64,000 bases of DNA from JAOZTV01 sp965371805. GTDB taxonomy: Bacteria; Acidobacteriota; Aminicenantia; UBA2199. Location: NCBI GenBank assembly GCA_965371805.1, contig CBDUZW010000011.1, positions 1 through 64,000 on the forward strand, written 5' to 3'. The notes below the pieces were generated by a model. That model did not search any database. It was not told the origin of the DNA and saw nothing but the letters and a program-made list of their open reading frames with translations. Position numbers and translations under genes: made by a program. The stretch's first letter is position 1, and each line of letters starts with the position of its first letter. Positions 54,227 to 63,338 of the stretch are shown here, piece by piece.

Positions 54227-56126
54227 TTTTTTCCAATTGTTTTAACCAGAAAGATCCGGGATTTAGTTTCTTAAGTTTTTCAGTTTCAATTTCAATATTT
54301 TGTATATCATTTTTTTTTCGGAAAATATTTATTTTCTGAAATAATATCCATTCAACATTCTTTCCTGTCTTTTCAATTTTATTATATTCTCTTAAAGACT
54401 CTTCAAACTGATCTAATAAATAATAGAGGTCTGCAAGTTTTGTTTCAAAATCAAGTTTATTCTTATTTGCAAACGGTGTAGTTGTTATTTTTTTATAAAG
54501 TTCAAGAGCCTCAGGGATATTTTTTTCTTTTGATAAAAGATCTCCTTTTTTTTTCAGCATATTAAATTGATATATATTTGATATTTCCTTCATAGGAAAA
54601 TCTTTTATTATCAGATTTGCTTTATCAGATTGTCCTGTTCTTTGTAATGAATTAACAAAATATAATATAAACTCATCCTTACTTTTATTTTCCAATGACA
54701 TTTTTTTAAATAAATTCAAAAATTCTTTATACTCACCATTTCCATACTTTATCCCGGCAAGTTGAATTTGTGCTGTAGTCCAAAAAGTCTTATATAAATT
54801 GTATTTTAATATATGATTATATATCTCATCTCCATTTTTTAATAATCCAATACTGACAAGATACCTTGCAATTTCCATTAAATTTTCACCGGACAAATAG
54901 CTCTTTCTAGGTTTAACAAGAACCCATAATTTTAGAATCTTTTCTATACTCTCCTCAGATTTCATCTCTTTAATATATTGGTTCAAATATTCCCTGAATC
55001 TTTTTTTGATATGAGGGTCACTTTTTTTCTTTAAAAAATAAAAATAATTCTTAATTGCACCCTCAATATCTCCATTTCTGAGAAATTTATTGTTTAATAA
55101 AATTGTTGCCGTTCTCCTTTCATTATAATTTAAAGAATTATTTTTTATATCTATAAGGTTTTTATCAATATCCGTAAAACTTTTGTATCTGCTCTTAAAA
55201 ACTCTCCGCTCATCTTCACTAAGTTTTATTAAGGATTGAGTAAGATTCATAAGCAATGTAAAATATTTTTTTTTATTTTTCAGACTCCGATATTTTATTA
55301 AACTCCTGTTTTTATGTAATCCTTCAGTCAGGAGAAGTGAAGCATCAAAATGTTTTTTTTCTTTAGATAATGACTTTGACAAATACAATAGTGCATCTAA
55401 AGTCCGTTTATCTTTTGGAAAAATATTTATAAATCTTTTGAAACCATCAGTAGAATCCACGAAATTCTGTGTGTTATAATAGATTTTTGCAGATTCAAAT
55501 AAATATTCCGGTCTATATCTAATCAATTTAGGGATTTTCTCTTTTGCTATTCTTAAATAATCAAGCGCATCAAGATATGCATCTGTTTTTGAGTAAGATA
55601 AGGTTAAAAGAATGTATGTTTCAGGGTTTTCATCCCCCATTTTCCATTCATTTACAATTTTTTCAAAAACATTTATAGCATAGTTAAACTTTCTTTCTTT
55701 TAGATATTGTTTGCCAAGAATGACAAATGCATTAAAAGCCTCCTTTGTTTTTGGAAATTCAGATGACAATTTCTTAAGATAAAATGTTTTTTTTACTTTA
55801 TCTTTATCAAAGAGCCTAATATATTCTCTATAAACATATTTTAGATATTTTCCATTGGGGAATTCTTCTTCCAGTTTCATAAAATAAGATTTCCCAATTT
55901 CAATATTTTTATTTCCAATATATGCAACTCCTGTATAATAAACAAGAAATTCTTTATCATCCTTTGACAAACTGTTCCCATTTATATTGAGTAAACCAAC
56001 AGTTTTTTCCAATAAAATCGCATATTTTTTATTTGAATATAGTTCTTCCAGCTCAGTTTTATTAATTGTCGCAGGCAGATTACTTCCTATCAACAAAATT
56101 AGTAATAGAAATAAAACAGGTTTCAT
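54219..56126 (-). CDS. Large exported TPR protein
   Basis: The 635-residue protein has a signal peptide (residues 1-18) and then helical repeats almost throughout. TPR-like units include KERKFNYAINVFEKIVNEW, KTDAYLDALDYLRIAKEKI and LDQFEESLREYNKIEKTG. It begins one base after the preceding gene stop and its stop overlaps the kinase start by eight bases. Its place in a sigma-54 operon with flagellar-type regulators suggests a periplasmic motility or envelope scaffold; spirochaete flagellar collar proteins are TPR proteins, but similarity cannot be judged here. Confidence 0.7.
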   Translation of the reverse strand: MKPVLFLLLILLIGSNLPATINKTELEELYSNKKYAILLEKTVGLLNINGNSLSKDDKEFLVYYTGVAYIGNKNIEIGKSYFMKLEEEFPNGKYLKYVYREYIRLFDKDKVKKTFYLKKLSSEFPKTKEAFNAFVILGKQYLKERKFNYAINVFEKIVNEWKMGDENPETYILLTLSYSKTDAYLDALDYLRIAKEKIPKLIRYRPEYLFESAKIYYNTQNFVDSTDGFKRFINIFPKDKRTLDALLYLSKSLSKEKKHFDASLLLTEGLHKNRSLIKYRSLKNKKKYFTLLMNLTQSLIKLSEDERRVFKSRYKSFTDIDKNLIDIKNNSLNYNERRTATILLNNKFLRNGDIEGAIKNYFYFLKKKSDPHIKKRFREYLNQYIKEMKSEESIEKILKLWVLVKPRKSYLSGENLMEIARYLVSIGLLKNGDEIYNHILKYNLYKTFWTTAQIQLAGIKYGNGEYKEFLNLFKKMSLENKSKDEFILYFVNSLQRTGQSDKANLIIKDFPMKEISNIYQFNMLKKKGDLLSKEKNIPEALELYKKITTTPFANKNKLDFETKLADLYYLLDQFEESLREYNKIEKTGKNVEWILFQKINIFRKKNDIQNIEIETEKLKKLNPGSFWLKQLEKNV

Positions 56127-57281
56127 TTAATTAACAAGCTCTAAATTAAGCATCTCCTGTCCTTTAACATACTCTATGCCAAGATCTTTGCTTACATTAA
56201 GCGATGATATTTTTTCCAGGATCATCTTTATCCTGTCAATATTATTTTCAATATTAGCAATCCTGGATTCAATTTTTGATTCCTTATTCTCAAAATTTTT
56301 CTGTAATAATTGAGCCTCCATCGAGATTATACTTAATGGATTGTTAATCTCATGGTTCAAGCTTACAATCATCTGACCTAATAAGTTCTTTTTTTCCTGC
56401 TTAACAAGTTCTTCCCTTGCAGTTATTACATTCCAGTATAATTGTGCATTTTCCAATACAACAGAAGTCTGATCACAATAAGCTTTTAAAAGTTTCATAT
56501 CATGCTTATCTAATTTGGCTTTCTTTATCTCAAAATTTGCAGTAATTAATCCAATAAATTTATTTTTTATTGATAGCGGCATTAATATTGTACTGTTTCC
56601 AAAGATTTTTGCTAAAGTTCCTTCATTATTTTTATTTATTACTTTTGGAGTTTTTTGTTTTAAAATAATATTCATCCATTTTGGTCTTTTTCTTCCGATC
56701 TGCCATTGCTTTCCGGAAAATTCATCTCCACTATCTCCAATTGAAACTTTATGTTTAAGAATATTATTAGTTACAAAATAAAAATTTATCAACCCGAAAT
56801 TGAAAGTGTCCTGAATTGAATCAAGTATACTTTCCATAGTATCATTAATTGTATTATCTGAAGTAATAGAATTAAACAATTCAAAAAATCTCTCTGTTTT
56901 TTTTGATTTTTTGGAAACTAACTTCATTTTTTCCAGATATTTATAATTATAATGAATATTTTCGATTTTTTTCTTCACAGTTTCTTTTTCAGCATTTTTC
57001 AGCAATAAAGAGATGACACCACTATCTAGAAGAGTCATAATGTTTTTTTTAGGTTTTTCAACAATATAAACTATTGGTTTTTTAAATTTCGTAAATTTAT
57101 GACTCTTATTAAGATAATCGTCCACAGACAAAAAAGATTCTTCAATAATGATCAGTTCAAATTCTTTACATTCATTAATTGATTCAATGTTTTCCGGAAA
57201 AGACACTTCACCTTTTCTGAAATATGCTAAATATTTTTCCTTTAATTTTATATCATTTGTAAATAATAAATATTTTCCCAT
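56127..57281 (-). CDS. GAF-domain protein with kinase dimerisation helix but no catalytic domain
   Basis: The 384-residue protein has a receiver-like N-terminus without the conserved acidic residues (about 1-115), a GAF domain (about 135-275) and a kinase dimerisation helix with SLNHEINNPLSIISMEAQLL (His present). It ends about 60 residues later, with no N, G1 or G2 boxes. It could accept phosphate from a kinase or hold the FlrB-like kinase in a complex. I chose the second ATG at 57281, five bases from GGGAGG; the first at 57284 is too close. It is the first gene of the four-gene operon. Confidence 0.75.
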   Translation of the reverse strand: MGKYLLFTNDIKLKEKYLAYFRKGEVSFPENIESINECKEFELIIIEESFLSVDDYLNKSHKFTKFKKPIVYIVEKPKKNIMTLLDSGVISLLLKNAEKETVKKKIENIHYNYKYLEKMKLVSKKSKKTERFFELFNSITSDNTINDTMESILDSIQDTFNFGLINFYFVTNNILKHKVSIGDSGDEFSGKQWQIGRKRPKWMNIILKQKTPKVINKNNEGTLAKIFGNSTILMPLSIKNKFIGLITANFEIKKAKLDKHDMKLLKAYCDQTSVVLENAQLYWNVITAREELVKQEKKNLLGQMIVSLNHEINNPLSIISMEAQLLQKNFENKESKIESRIANIENNIDRIKMILEKISSLNVSKDLGIEYVKGQEMLNLELVN

Positions 57282-57301
57282 CATTGCCTCCCATTATTTG
57301 A

Positions 57302-57317
57302 AGCAATTACCATGCCA
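57302..57317 (-). promoter_or_regulatory. Sigma-54 promoter of the regulatory operon
   Basis: The minus strand reads TGGCATGGTAATTGCT with GG and GC exactly 10 bases apart. The start would be near 57291, at the GGGAGG site, about ten bases from the ATG at 57281. It sits in the 37-base gap after the FlgM-like gene. Confidence 0.75.
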
Positions 57318-57318
57318 A

Positions 57319-57552
57319 CTATTGAAAAAAATCAATTAGTGATTGTTTTTTATCCTTATCTATGTTAACCGTACCGTCTTTTTTGTAATTTACAACACTC
57401 AAATCCTTGGCCGTTAAATTGAGTTTTTTTGCTTTATTTTTAGCTATAGTCTTCTTCTTTGGAGTTTCGGAGTTATCGTCAAGTTTTTTAATTTGCAGTC
57501 CCTTACCATAAGTATTTAAAATACCATGTATAGTAACGTCATTAACTTTCAA
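57319..57552 (-). CDS. Small FlgM-like protein under a sigma-28 promoter
   Basis: A 77-residue basic protein beginning KVNDVTIHGILNTYGKG, like the MKINxx and YxK start of FlgM anti-sigma-28 proteins, followed by a lysine-rich middle and VVNYKKDGTVNIDKDKKQSLIDFF. The C-terminal FlgM signature is not clear. I chose TTG at 57552 because GGAGG lies seven bases upstream and a sigma-28 promoter ends 20 bases upstream; the longer frame from 57630 would read through that promoter. The call as FlgM is tentative. Confidence 0.5.
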   Translation of the reverse strand: MKVNDVTIHGILNTYGKGLQIKKLDDNSETPKKKTIAKNKAKKLNLTAKDLSVVNYKKDGTVNIDKDKKQSLIDFFQ

Positions 57553-57571
57553 TATAGAACCTCCAATCATT

Positions 57572-57598
57572 ATATCGGAGATTATAAAAGTTTCTTTA
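57572..57598 (-). promoter_or_regulatory. Sigma-28 (FliA) promoter
   Basis: The minus strand has TAAAGAAA (57598-57591), 11 bases, then TCCGATAT (57579-57572). The FliA consensus is TAAAGTTT, 11 bases, GCCGATAA, so the CCGATA core and the spacing are exact. The start would be near 57565, at the GGAGG site. Confidence 0.65.
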
Positions 57599-57796
57599 GT
57601 CTTTTTGACAAAAATAATTTTTTTTGTCAAAATTATGTCATAAAGGAGAGATAGAAAGAGCTTATGATATAATTTTTGAATAATTATTGTATAAAACCAC
57701 TATTTTGAAATGAAGATGACGGAGGTTTATGCAGTTAGAATGGGCATATTGAGTATTGCAGTAGGTTTTTATTAAAAATTCAGGTATTAACAATAC

Positions 57797-57826
57797 TTGA
57801 CTATTGTATCTCTTGCTAGTTATAAT
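57797..57826 (+). promoter_or_regulatory. Sigma-70-type promoter of the aminotransferase gene
   Basis: TTGACT at 57797-57802 and TATAAT at 57821-57826 with an 18-base spacer; GAGGAG precedes the ATG at 57862. Confidence 0.65.
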
Positions 57827-57861
57827 AATAGATAAGAACATATAAATCAGAGGAGAATAAA

Positions 57862-59067
57862 ATGGCTATAAATTATGAAGACTCAATTTCACAGGCTACA
57901 AAATCAATGGAGCATTCTATTATAAGGGAAATCCTTAAATTAACTAAAGGAGTTCCAGGAATGATATCTCTTGCGGGTGGGCTGCCAAGTCCTCTATCCT
58001 TCCCAAAAAAACAGTTAAGCGAGCTTTTCTCTGAAGTAATATTAAGGGATGGAGATGACGTTTTACAGTATGGTCAAAGTGAAGGAGATAAATTTTTTAA
58101 AAAAGCAATTCGAGAGTTTGAAGATGTCACATATTTAGAAGATGATGATATGGTAATTACAGATGGCGTATCAAATGCAATATACCTATATACAAGAGTC
58201 ATGATAAATCCTGGAGAGATAATCGTTTGTGAGGCACCGACCTTCCCCGGTTCTGTTGTTACCATGGAAGGATGCGGAGCAAAATTGGTTGGGGTTGAAA
58301 TGGATGATCTTGGAATGATCCCGGAAAAACTTAAAAAGACACTAACCACACTAAAAAAAGAAAATAGAATTGTAAAATACCTTTATCTGATACCCGAATT
58401 TCAAAATCCAACAGGTAGAACAATGAATCTTGAGAGAAGAAGAGATATTATTAAAATTGCAATAGAATTCGACCTACCAATTTTTGAGGACCAACCTTAT
58501 AGAGAGTTAAGATTTTCTGGTGAAAAAATAAAAACAGTCTGGGAAATTGCAAAAACTGAATTTAACAAACCTGAACTTGTTACTATTGCAAAATCCTTTT
58601 CAAAAATATTAGGTCCTGGTCTTAGACTTGGATTTGCTGCAGGTCCAAGATCAATCATTGCCGCTATGGTTAAATGGCTGCAAAAAGTAATAGTCAGTCC
58701 TGGCTGTGTATCACAAAGAGTGGCTGCTGAATTTATCACCAAAGGTTATATGAGGCCTCAAATTGATAAAATAATTAAATTGTACAAACCAAAAAGAGAT
58801 AAAATGGTTGAAGCATTAAAAAAATATATGCCAAAAAACGTTACCTGGACAATTCCAGATGGTGGAATGTTTCTATGGTTAACTGTTCCTGGAATTGACT
58901 CTGATGCTCTATTTAAAAAAGCAGTTGAAAATAAAGTAGCCTTTGTACCAGGGAGTAATTTTTATCCAAAAGGGAACAAAAGAACAGACGAAATAAGATT
59001 AAACTTTTCATATGCTGACATTGAAGATATTGAAGAAGGTGTTAGAAGGTTTGCTGATTTATTTTAA
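57862..59067 (+). CDS. PLP-dependent aminotransferase, 2-aminoadipate/aromatic type
   Basis: The 401-residue fold-type I aminotransferase has ISLAGGLPSPLSFP, YGQSEGDKFFKKAI, FQNPTGRTMNLERR, and TIAKSFSKILGPGLRLGF with the PLP-binding Lys. This set fits the LysN/2-aminoadipate or kynurenine aminotransferase group with broad substrate range. It is transcribed alone, and its last nine bases overlap the convergent MORN gene. Confidence 0.88.
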   Translation: MAINYEDSISQATKSMEHSIIREILKLTKGVPGMISLAGGLPSPLSFPKKQLSELFSEVILRDGDDVLQYGQSEGDKFFKKAIREFEDVTYLEDDDMVITDGVSNAIYLYTRVMINPGEIIVCEAPTFPGSVVTMEGCGAKLVGVEMDDLGMIPEKLKKTLTTLKKENRIVKYLYLIPEFQNPTGRTMNLERRRDIIKIAIEFDLPIFEDQPYRELRFSGEKIKTVWEIAKTEFNKPELVTIAKSFSKILGPGLRLGFAAGPRSIIAAMVKWLQKVIVSPGCVSQRVAAEFITKGYMRPQIDKIIKLYKPKRDKMVEALKKYMPKNVTWTIPDGGMFLWLTVPGIDSDALFKKAVENKVAFVPGSNFYPKGNKRTDEIRLNFSYADIEDIEEGVRRFADLF

Positions 59068-59910
59068 TTCTTCTTCATCTACAATTTTTCCATCCAGATC
59101 ATATGTAATCCACATCCCTGTCTTTTTATCATTTTTGAAGTCCCCTTCCATGATCTTTATTCCTTTTTCTGAATAACTTATAAAATGGCCATGTTTTTTT
59201 CCATTATTATATCCTTCGATCAGTTTTATTTTTTGACTTTTATAATAATGCAGCCATTTGCCATTTTTTTTCCCATTAACATAAGTTCCATCACTTTGCT
59301 TTTCTTTAGTTTTATAATAAACTACAGCAAGGCCATTTGGTTTATTATCTTTAAACATCATAGTACTTTTGAGTTTTTGATCTTCACTATACAAAAACCA
59401 TTTTCCTTCAGATTTATTATTAATAAAAGACCCCTTACTTTGTAAAAGTCCATCAAGTGTATAGTAAGTCCATTCACCATTCTTTTTACCTTTGTTCCAA
59501 CTCCCCTCTTTCTTTTTTTTCCCATTTATAAACCAATGAGTCATTATTCCATCAAGTTTATTATCTTTATATTGGAACCGTATCTGAACTTGTCCATTTT
59601 TAAAAAAATCTTCCCATATACCTTTTTTTTCTCCATTTTTAAATTTTCTTTTAGATAGAAGTTCACCTGTTTTATGGTAATACTTCCACTCTCCATCAGC
59701 TTTTCCATCCTTAAACAAGCCAATACTTTCTTTTTTTCCGTTTTTATGCCAGAACACCCACTTACCTACTCTCTCTCCATCTTTTAGAAAACCTTCCTCT
59801 TTTTTTTCTCCGGATTCGAAATACTTTATCTCTTTTTTTTTTTGACTATTCCCATAAGCAAGTAACATTGCAGATGCTAATAATAAAAACAACATTGTCT
59901 TTTTTATCAT
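59059..59910 (-). CDS. Exported MORN-repeat variant protein
   Basis: A 283-residue protein with a signal peptide (residues 1-18) and about ten copies of a 22-24 residue repeat with the pattern NGKKxGxWxYYxxxGxL, for example KDGKADGEWKYYHKTGELLS and NKGKKNGEWTYYTLDG. These MORN_2/YwqK-like repeats occur in envelope and secreted proteins. Some are annotated as antitoxins, with little evidence. It overlaps the convergent aminotransferase by nine bases. Confidence 0.8.
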   Translation of the reverse strand: MIKKTMLFLLLASAMLLAYGNSQKKKEIKYFESGEKKEEGFLKDGERVGKWVFWHKNGKKESIGLFKDGKADGEWKYYHKTGELLSKRKFKNGEKKGIWEDFFKNGQVQIRFQYKDNKLDGIMTHWFINGKKKKEGSWNKGKKNGEWTYYTLDGLLQSKGSFINNKSEGKWFLYSEDQKLKSTMMFKDNKPNGLAVVYYKTKEKQSDGTYVNGKKNGKWLHYYKSQKIKLIEGYNNGKKHGHFISYSEKGIKIMEGDFKNDKKTGMWITYDLDGKIVDEEELK

Positions 59911-59921
59911 ATTAATTCTCC

Positions 59922-60932
59922 TTATGTTTTAATTATATTTTTGTATAGTCGCCAGGCATAATTATCTGTCATTCCAGCAATAAAATCTATAATCCTTTTT
60001 TCTTCCGGATCATTCTCCGGGAAATGGTTTATATATTTTTCAGGATCATTTCTTATAAAATCATAGATCTTAATAAGAATATTTTTAATTTTTTTTCGTT
60101 CCCTTTCTAACTCTTCGTTTCTATAAACTCTTTTAAATAAAAAATCACGCAAGTTTGATAATTCCATATAAATTTTATCCGGCATTGCAATTATCTCTAG
60201 ATCTCTCGCCAAACTTTCCTTAACAGTAGCGGTGACTATAGTATTTATCCTGCTGGAAAATGAGTTCCCAAGTAATATCTTAACCGAATCAGGAATATCT
60301 CCCTCTATTATAATGCCGGCTCTTTTAGCATCATCAATATCATGATTCGTATATGCAATGATATCAGATATCCTAACTATCTGCCCCTCTAATGTCAAAG
60401 GTATCCTCTCTTTATTCTCAGGAATGATTGCTCCCTCTCCCTTTGAGTGTTTCAGTATTCCATCCCTCACTGCTCCGGATAAGTTTAGTCCCTTTCCATC
60501 CTTCTCTATTTTTTCAACAACTCTTCTGCTCTGTACAAAATGTTTGAACCCGCAATCGGATATTTCATTTAAAATGCTTTCGCCGGTATGACCAAAAGGT
60601 GTGTGACCAAGATCATGTCCTAATGCTATAGCTTCTGTGAGATCTTCATTCAGATTAAGTGCCTTTGCAATAGTTCTGCTTATCTGGCTTACCTCAAGAG
60701 TATGCGTCAATCTGGTTCTATAATGATCACTCTCCGGCTTGATAAAAACCTGAGTTTTATGTTTTAATCTTCTAAAAGATTTAGAATGAAGTATCCTGTC
60801 TCTATCCCTTTGAAATGCAGTTCTTAATAAACACTCTTCTTCAAAAACATCTCTTCTGGCATCTATACTCTTAGCAGCCAGCGGATGAAGCAATTCCTCT
60901 TTCTTTTCAAGTTCTTTTCTGATATTTTTCAT
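59922..60932 (-). CDS. dgt: dGTP triphosphohydrolase-like HD protein
   Basis: The 336-residue enzyme has FQRDRDRILHSKSFRRLKHKTQVF (in parts) at residues 40-63, RLTHTLEVSQISRTIA and HDLGHTPFGHTGE, the metal-binding HD motif of dNTP triphosphohydrolases. It splits dNTPs into nucleoside and triphosphate, balancing nucleotide pools and in some species limiting phage. It is a short-type Dgt. It starts 11 bases before the MORN gene. Confidence 0.88.
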   Translation of the reverse strand: MKNIRKELEKKEELLHPLAAKSIDARRDVFEEECLLRTAFQRDRDRILHSKSFRRLKHKTQVFIKPESDHYRTRLTHTLEVSQISRTIAKALNLNEDLTEAIALGHDLGHTPFGHTGESILNEISDCGFKHFVQSRRVVEKIEKDGKGLNLSGAVRDGILKHSKGEGAIIPENKERIPLTLEGQIVRISDIIAYTNHDIDDAKRAGIIIEGDIPDSVKILLGNSFSSRINTIVTATVKESLARDLEIIAMPDKIYMELSNLRDFLFKRVYRNEELERERKKIKNILIKIYDFIRNDPEKYINHFPENDPEEKRIIDFIAGMTDNYAWRLYKNIIKT

Positions 60933-61054
60933 ATAAAGAATTATACTAAACTAAAATAAAAATTGCAAAATCAGAAACCTCATTTAAACAGCAATTATTT
61001 GCATAAAATATTTATTTTGGGTATTATTAGAAATCTCGAATGGAGGTTTTTTGA

Positions 61055-62491
61055 ATGATATTAATAGAGAATTTTTTGAAAGTTTTAGAAGAAGAAGTAA
61101 AAAAATATAAAGTACCGGTGATTGACCTGATGGCTACACAATCAGAGGATCCCTTTAAAATACTTATAGGAACAATTCTTTCAGCGAGAACCAGGGACGA
61201 TGTAACTTCTAAAGCAGTAAACCGACTTTTTGAAAATATATCCGATCCTGCTTCCCTGACACTCTTATCAATTGAACAGATTGAAAAATTGATCTATCCT
61301 GTAGGTTTCTATAAGAATAAAGCAAAATATTTGAAAGAGCTTCCCGAATCTTTAAAAAAGTACAACAAAAAGGTACCTGCAGATATGGAAAAATTACTCA
61401 GCCTTCCAGGAGTTGGAAGAAAAACTGCTAATCTTGTTTTAAGTACTGCATTTAAGATTCCAGCTATCTGTGTTGACACCCATGTACATCGCATAATGAA
61501 CATATGGGGTTATGTAGACACAGACACACCTCTTAAGACAGAGATGGTATTAAGAGAAAAATTACCAAAGGGTTTATGGATGAAGGTCAATTCAATTCTG
61601 GTCGCTTTTGGTCAGGGAACATGTAAGCCTGTGTCTCCCCATTGCCATAGATGTGTTATTAAGAACTCTTGTCCTCAGCTTGGTGTAAAACCTGCAAAAA
61701 CGAACAATAAACCCTCAAAAAGTAAAAAATCTAAAAAGATCATCTCATGGAATGTAAATGGGATCAGAGCTCTCGAAAAAAAAGGATTTGTTGAGATTTT
61801 GCATGACTTATCAGCAGATATTTTTGCCATCCAGGAAACAAAGGCAAATCCGTCTCAGTTGTCAGAAGAATTATTAAATGTTAATGGATATAGCTGCTAT
61901 TTTGCAAGTGCACAAAAAAAGGGCTATTCAGGAGTTGCTATCTATTCAAAAGAAAAACCCATAAATGTGATTGAGGGTATCAATGATGAAGTTTTTGATT
62001 GCGAAGGCAGAACAATTACTCTTGAATATAAAGATTTTTTTCTTGTAAATGCATATTTCCCAAATGCTCAACATGAACTTCTAAGGATTGACTATAAGTT
62101 ATCATTTAATAAGACAATTTTCAATTTCATTGAAAAGTTAAAGGAAACCAAAACAGTACTATTATGTGGTGATCTTAATGTTGCCCATAAAGAAATTGAT
62201 CTCAAAAACCCAAAATCCAATATGAAAAACCCGGGATTCTCTGCACAAGAGAGAAATTGGATGGATGATTTCATTAATGCAGGATATATTGATACGTTTA
62301 GAATATTCAATCAGGAACCGGATAATTATACATGGTGGTCATATAGGTTTAATGCAAGAGAAAAGAATATTGGTTGGAGAATTGATTATTTCTGCATAAA
62401 TGAGGAGAGTAAAAGTAGAATCCTTAATGCATCAATAATGTCCGGGATCAAGGGATCAGATCATTGCCCCGTAAGTGTGAATTTTGTTTGA
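61055..62491 (+). CDS. Endonuclease III and exonuclease III fused in one protein
   Basis: A 478-residue protein with two base-excision-repair enzymes in one frame. Residues 5-210 are endonuclease III: LPGVGRKTANLVLS with catalytic Lys123, VDTHVHRI with Asp141, and the iron-sulfur loop Cys190-x6-Cys197-x2-Cys200-x5-Cys206. A 17-residue Lys-rich linker follows. Residues 227-478 are exonuclease III: SWNVNGIR, QETKA with Glu261, NAYFPNAQ, GDLNVAH, WRIDYF and SDHCPV. The first removes oxidised pyrimidines and nicks the site; the second clears the blocked 3' end. GGAGG precedes the ATG. Two separate genes is the normal state. Confidence 0.85.
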   Translation: MILIENFLKVLEEEVKKYKVPVIDLMATQSEDPFKILIGTILSARTRDDVTSKAVNRLFENISDPASLTLLSIEQIEKLIYPVGFYKNKAKYLKELPESLKKYNKKVPADMEKLLSLPGVGRKTANLVLSTAFKIPAICVDTHVHRIMNIWGYVDTDTPLKTEMVLREKLPKGLWMKVNSILVAFGQGTCKPVSPHCHRCVIKNSCPQLGVKPAKTNNKPSKSKKSKKIISWNVNGIRALEKKGFVEILHDLSADIFAIQETKANPSQLSEELLNVNGYSCYFASAQKKGYSGVAIYSKEKPINVIEGINDEVFDCEGRTITLEYKDFFLVNAYFPNAQHELLRIDYKLSFNKTIFNFIEKLKETKTVLLCGDLNVAHKEIDLKNPKSNMKNPGFSAQERNWMDDFINAGYIDTFRIFNQEPDNYTWWSYRFNAREKNIGWRIDYFCINEESKSRILNASIMSGIKGSDHCPVSVNFV

Positions 62492-62661
62492 GAAGAATAT
62501 TAGTATCAACCAATATTTTTTCATGAAATTCCTTTTGCATCTCTTTATTGTTAAGATTCCTAAATTTAATATGGCTTTATATTTGCAGTATTAAGAAATT
62601 ATCTAAGAATACAAAAAATTAAACTTTGGAGAACTTTTGGGACATATATTTTATTACAACT

Positions 62662-63069
62662 TTATTTGCTCCAATTTTCTGTTTTTAGTACAATTATTCT
62701 CTTAAAATGCTTTTCATTATTTGTAACTAATATCATATTATTTGAAATAGCAGTTGCTGCAATAAAAAGGTCAGAATCATTTATTATTTGTCCTTTAGAC
62801 TTTAAGTCTGCTTTTATATATCCAAATTTTTTTCCATTATTTTCATCAAAATTAATTGTATTAATATTTGCCAACAATTCATCTATTAGTGATATATTTT
62901 CATCTTTCCGTTTGGAATTAAAAGCACCATAATAAAGTTCTGCAACAGTAATGGAAGAGATATAAATACACTCTTTATTAATTAGATTAATTCTGTCACT
63001 TATTTGAGGATATTTATTTTTCAACCAATATATAATAATATCTGTATCTAATAGATAATTCTCTGCCAT
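62662..63069 (-). CDS. vapC-like: VapC-type PIN-domain toxin
   Basis: The 135-residue PIN protein has YLLDTDIIIYWLKNK (first acidic residue), VAELYYGAFNSKR, and INDSDLFIAATAISNNMILVTNN, the usual acidic triad region. VapC toxins cleave tRNA or rRNA. It lies five bases after the VapB-like antitoxin gene, the usual order. Confidence 0.85.
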   Translation of the reverse strand: MAENYLLDTDIIIYWLKNKYPQISDRINLINKECIYISSITVAELYYGAFNSKRKDENISLIDELLANINTINFDENNGKKFGYIKADLKSKGQIINDSDLFIAATAISNNMILVTNNEKHFKRIIVLKTENWSK

Positions 63070-63074
63070 CTTAT

Positions 63075-63338
63075 TTAAAAAATAATCCTGTCTGATCGAT
63101 TATTTTTTTCTCTGTTCAATCTGATATCAGAAACTATTTCATCTGCATCACTATCATCCATCCACTTGCCACAAAACTTATTTAAATGATTAGAGTCAGT
63201 AGAGTCATTTAGAATAATAATCCTTTTTTTTGTACTTTTAAAGTTTATTTTATTATTTATTATTATTTTTACAACATCCGGAGGTAATACAAGATGACCA
63301 TTAGACATTAAATCAGCTTCACAATTTATTGTTTTCAT
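63075..63338 (-). CDS. vapB-like: VapB-type antitoxin
   Basis: An 87-residue protein with a short N-terminal strand region (MKTINCEADLMSNGHLVLP) and the C-terminal FCGKWMDDSDADEIVSDIRLNR segment that wraps VapC toxins. I chose ATG at 63338, five bases after GGAGGAGG; the TTG at 63353 overlaps that site. It precedes vapC. Confidence 0.75.
   Translation of the reverse strand: MKTINCEADLMSNGHLVLPPDVVKIIINNKINFKSTKKRIIILNDSTDSNHLNKFCGKWMDDSDADEIVSDIRLNREKNNRSDRIIF

Noticed and set aside
62498..62521. AATATT repeat with T tract after the repair fusion gene
   Set aside because: The stem is only AT pairs and palindromic; not a convincing terminator.
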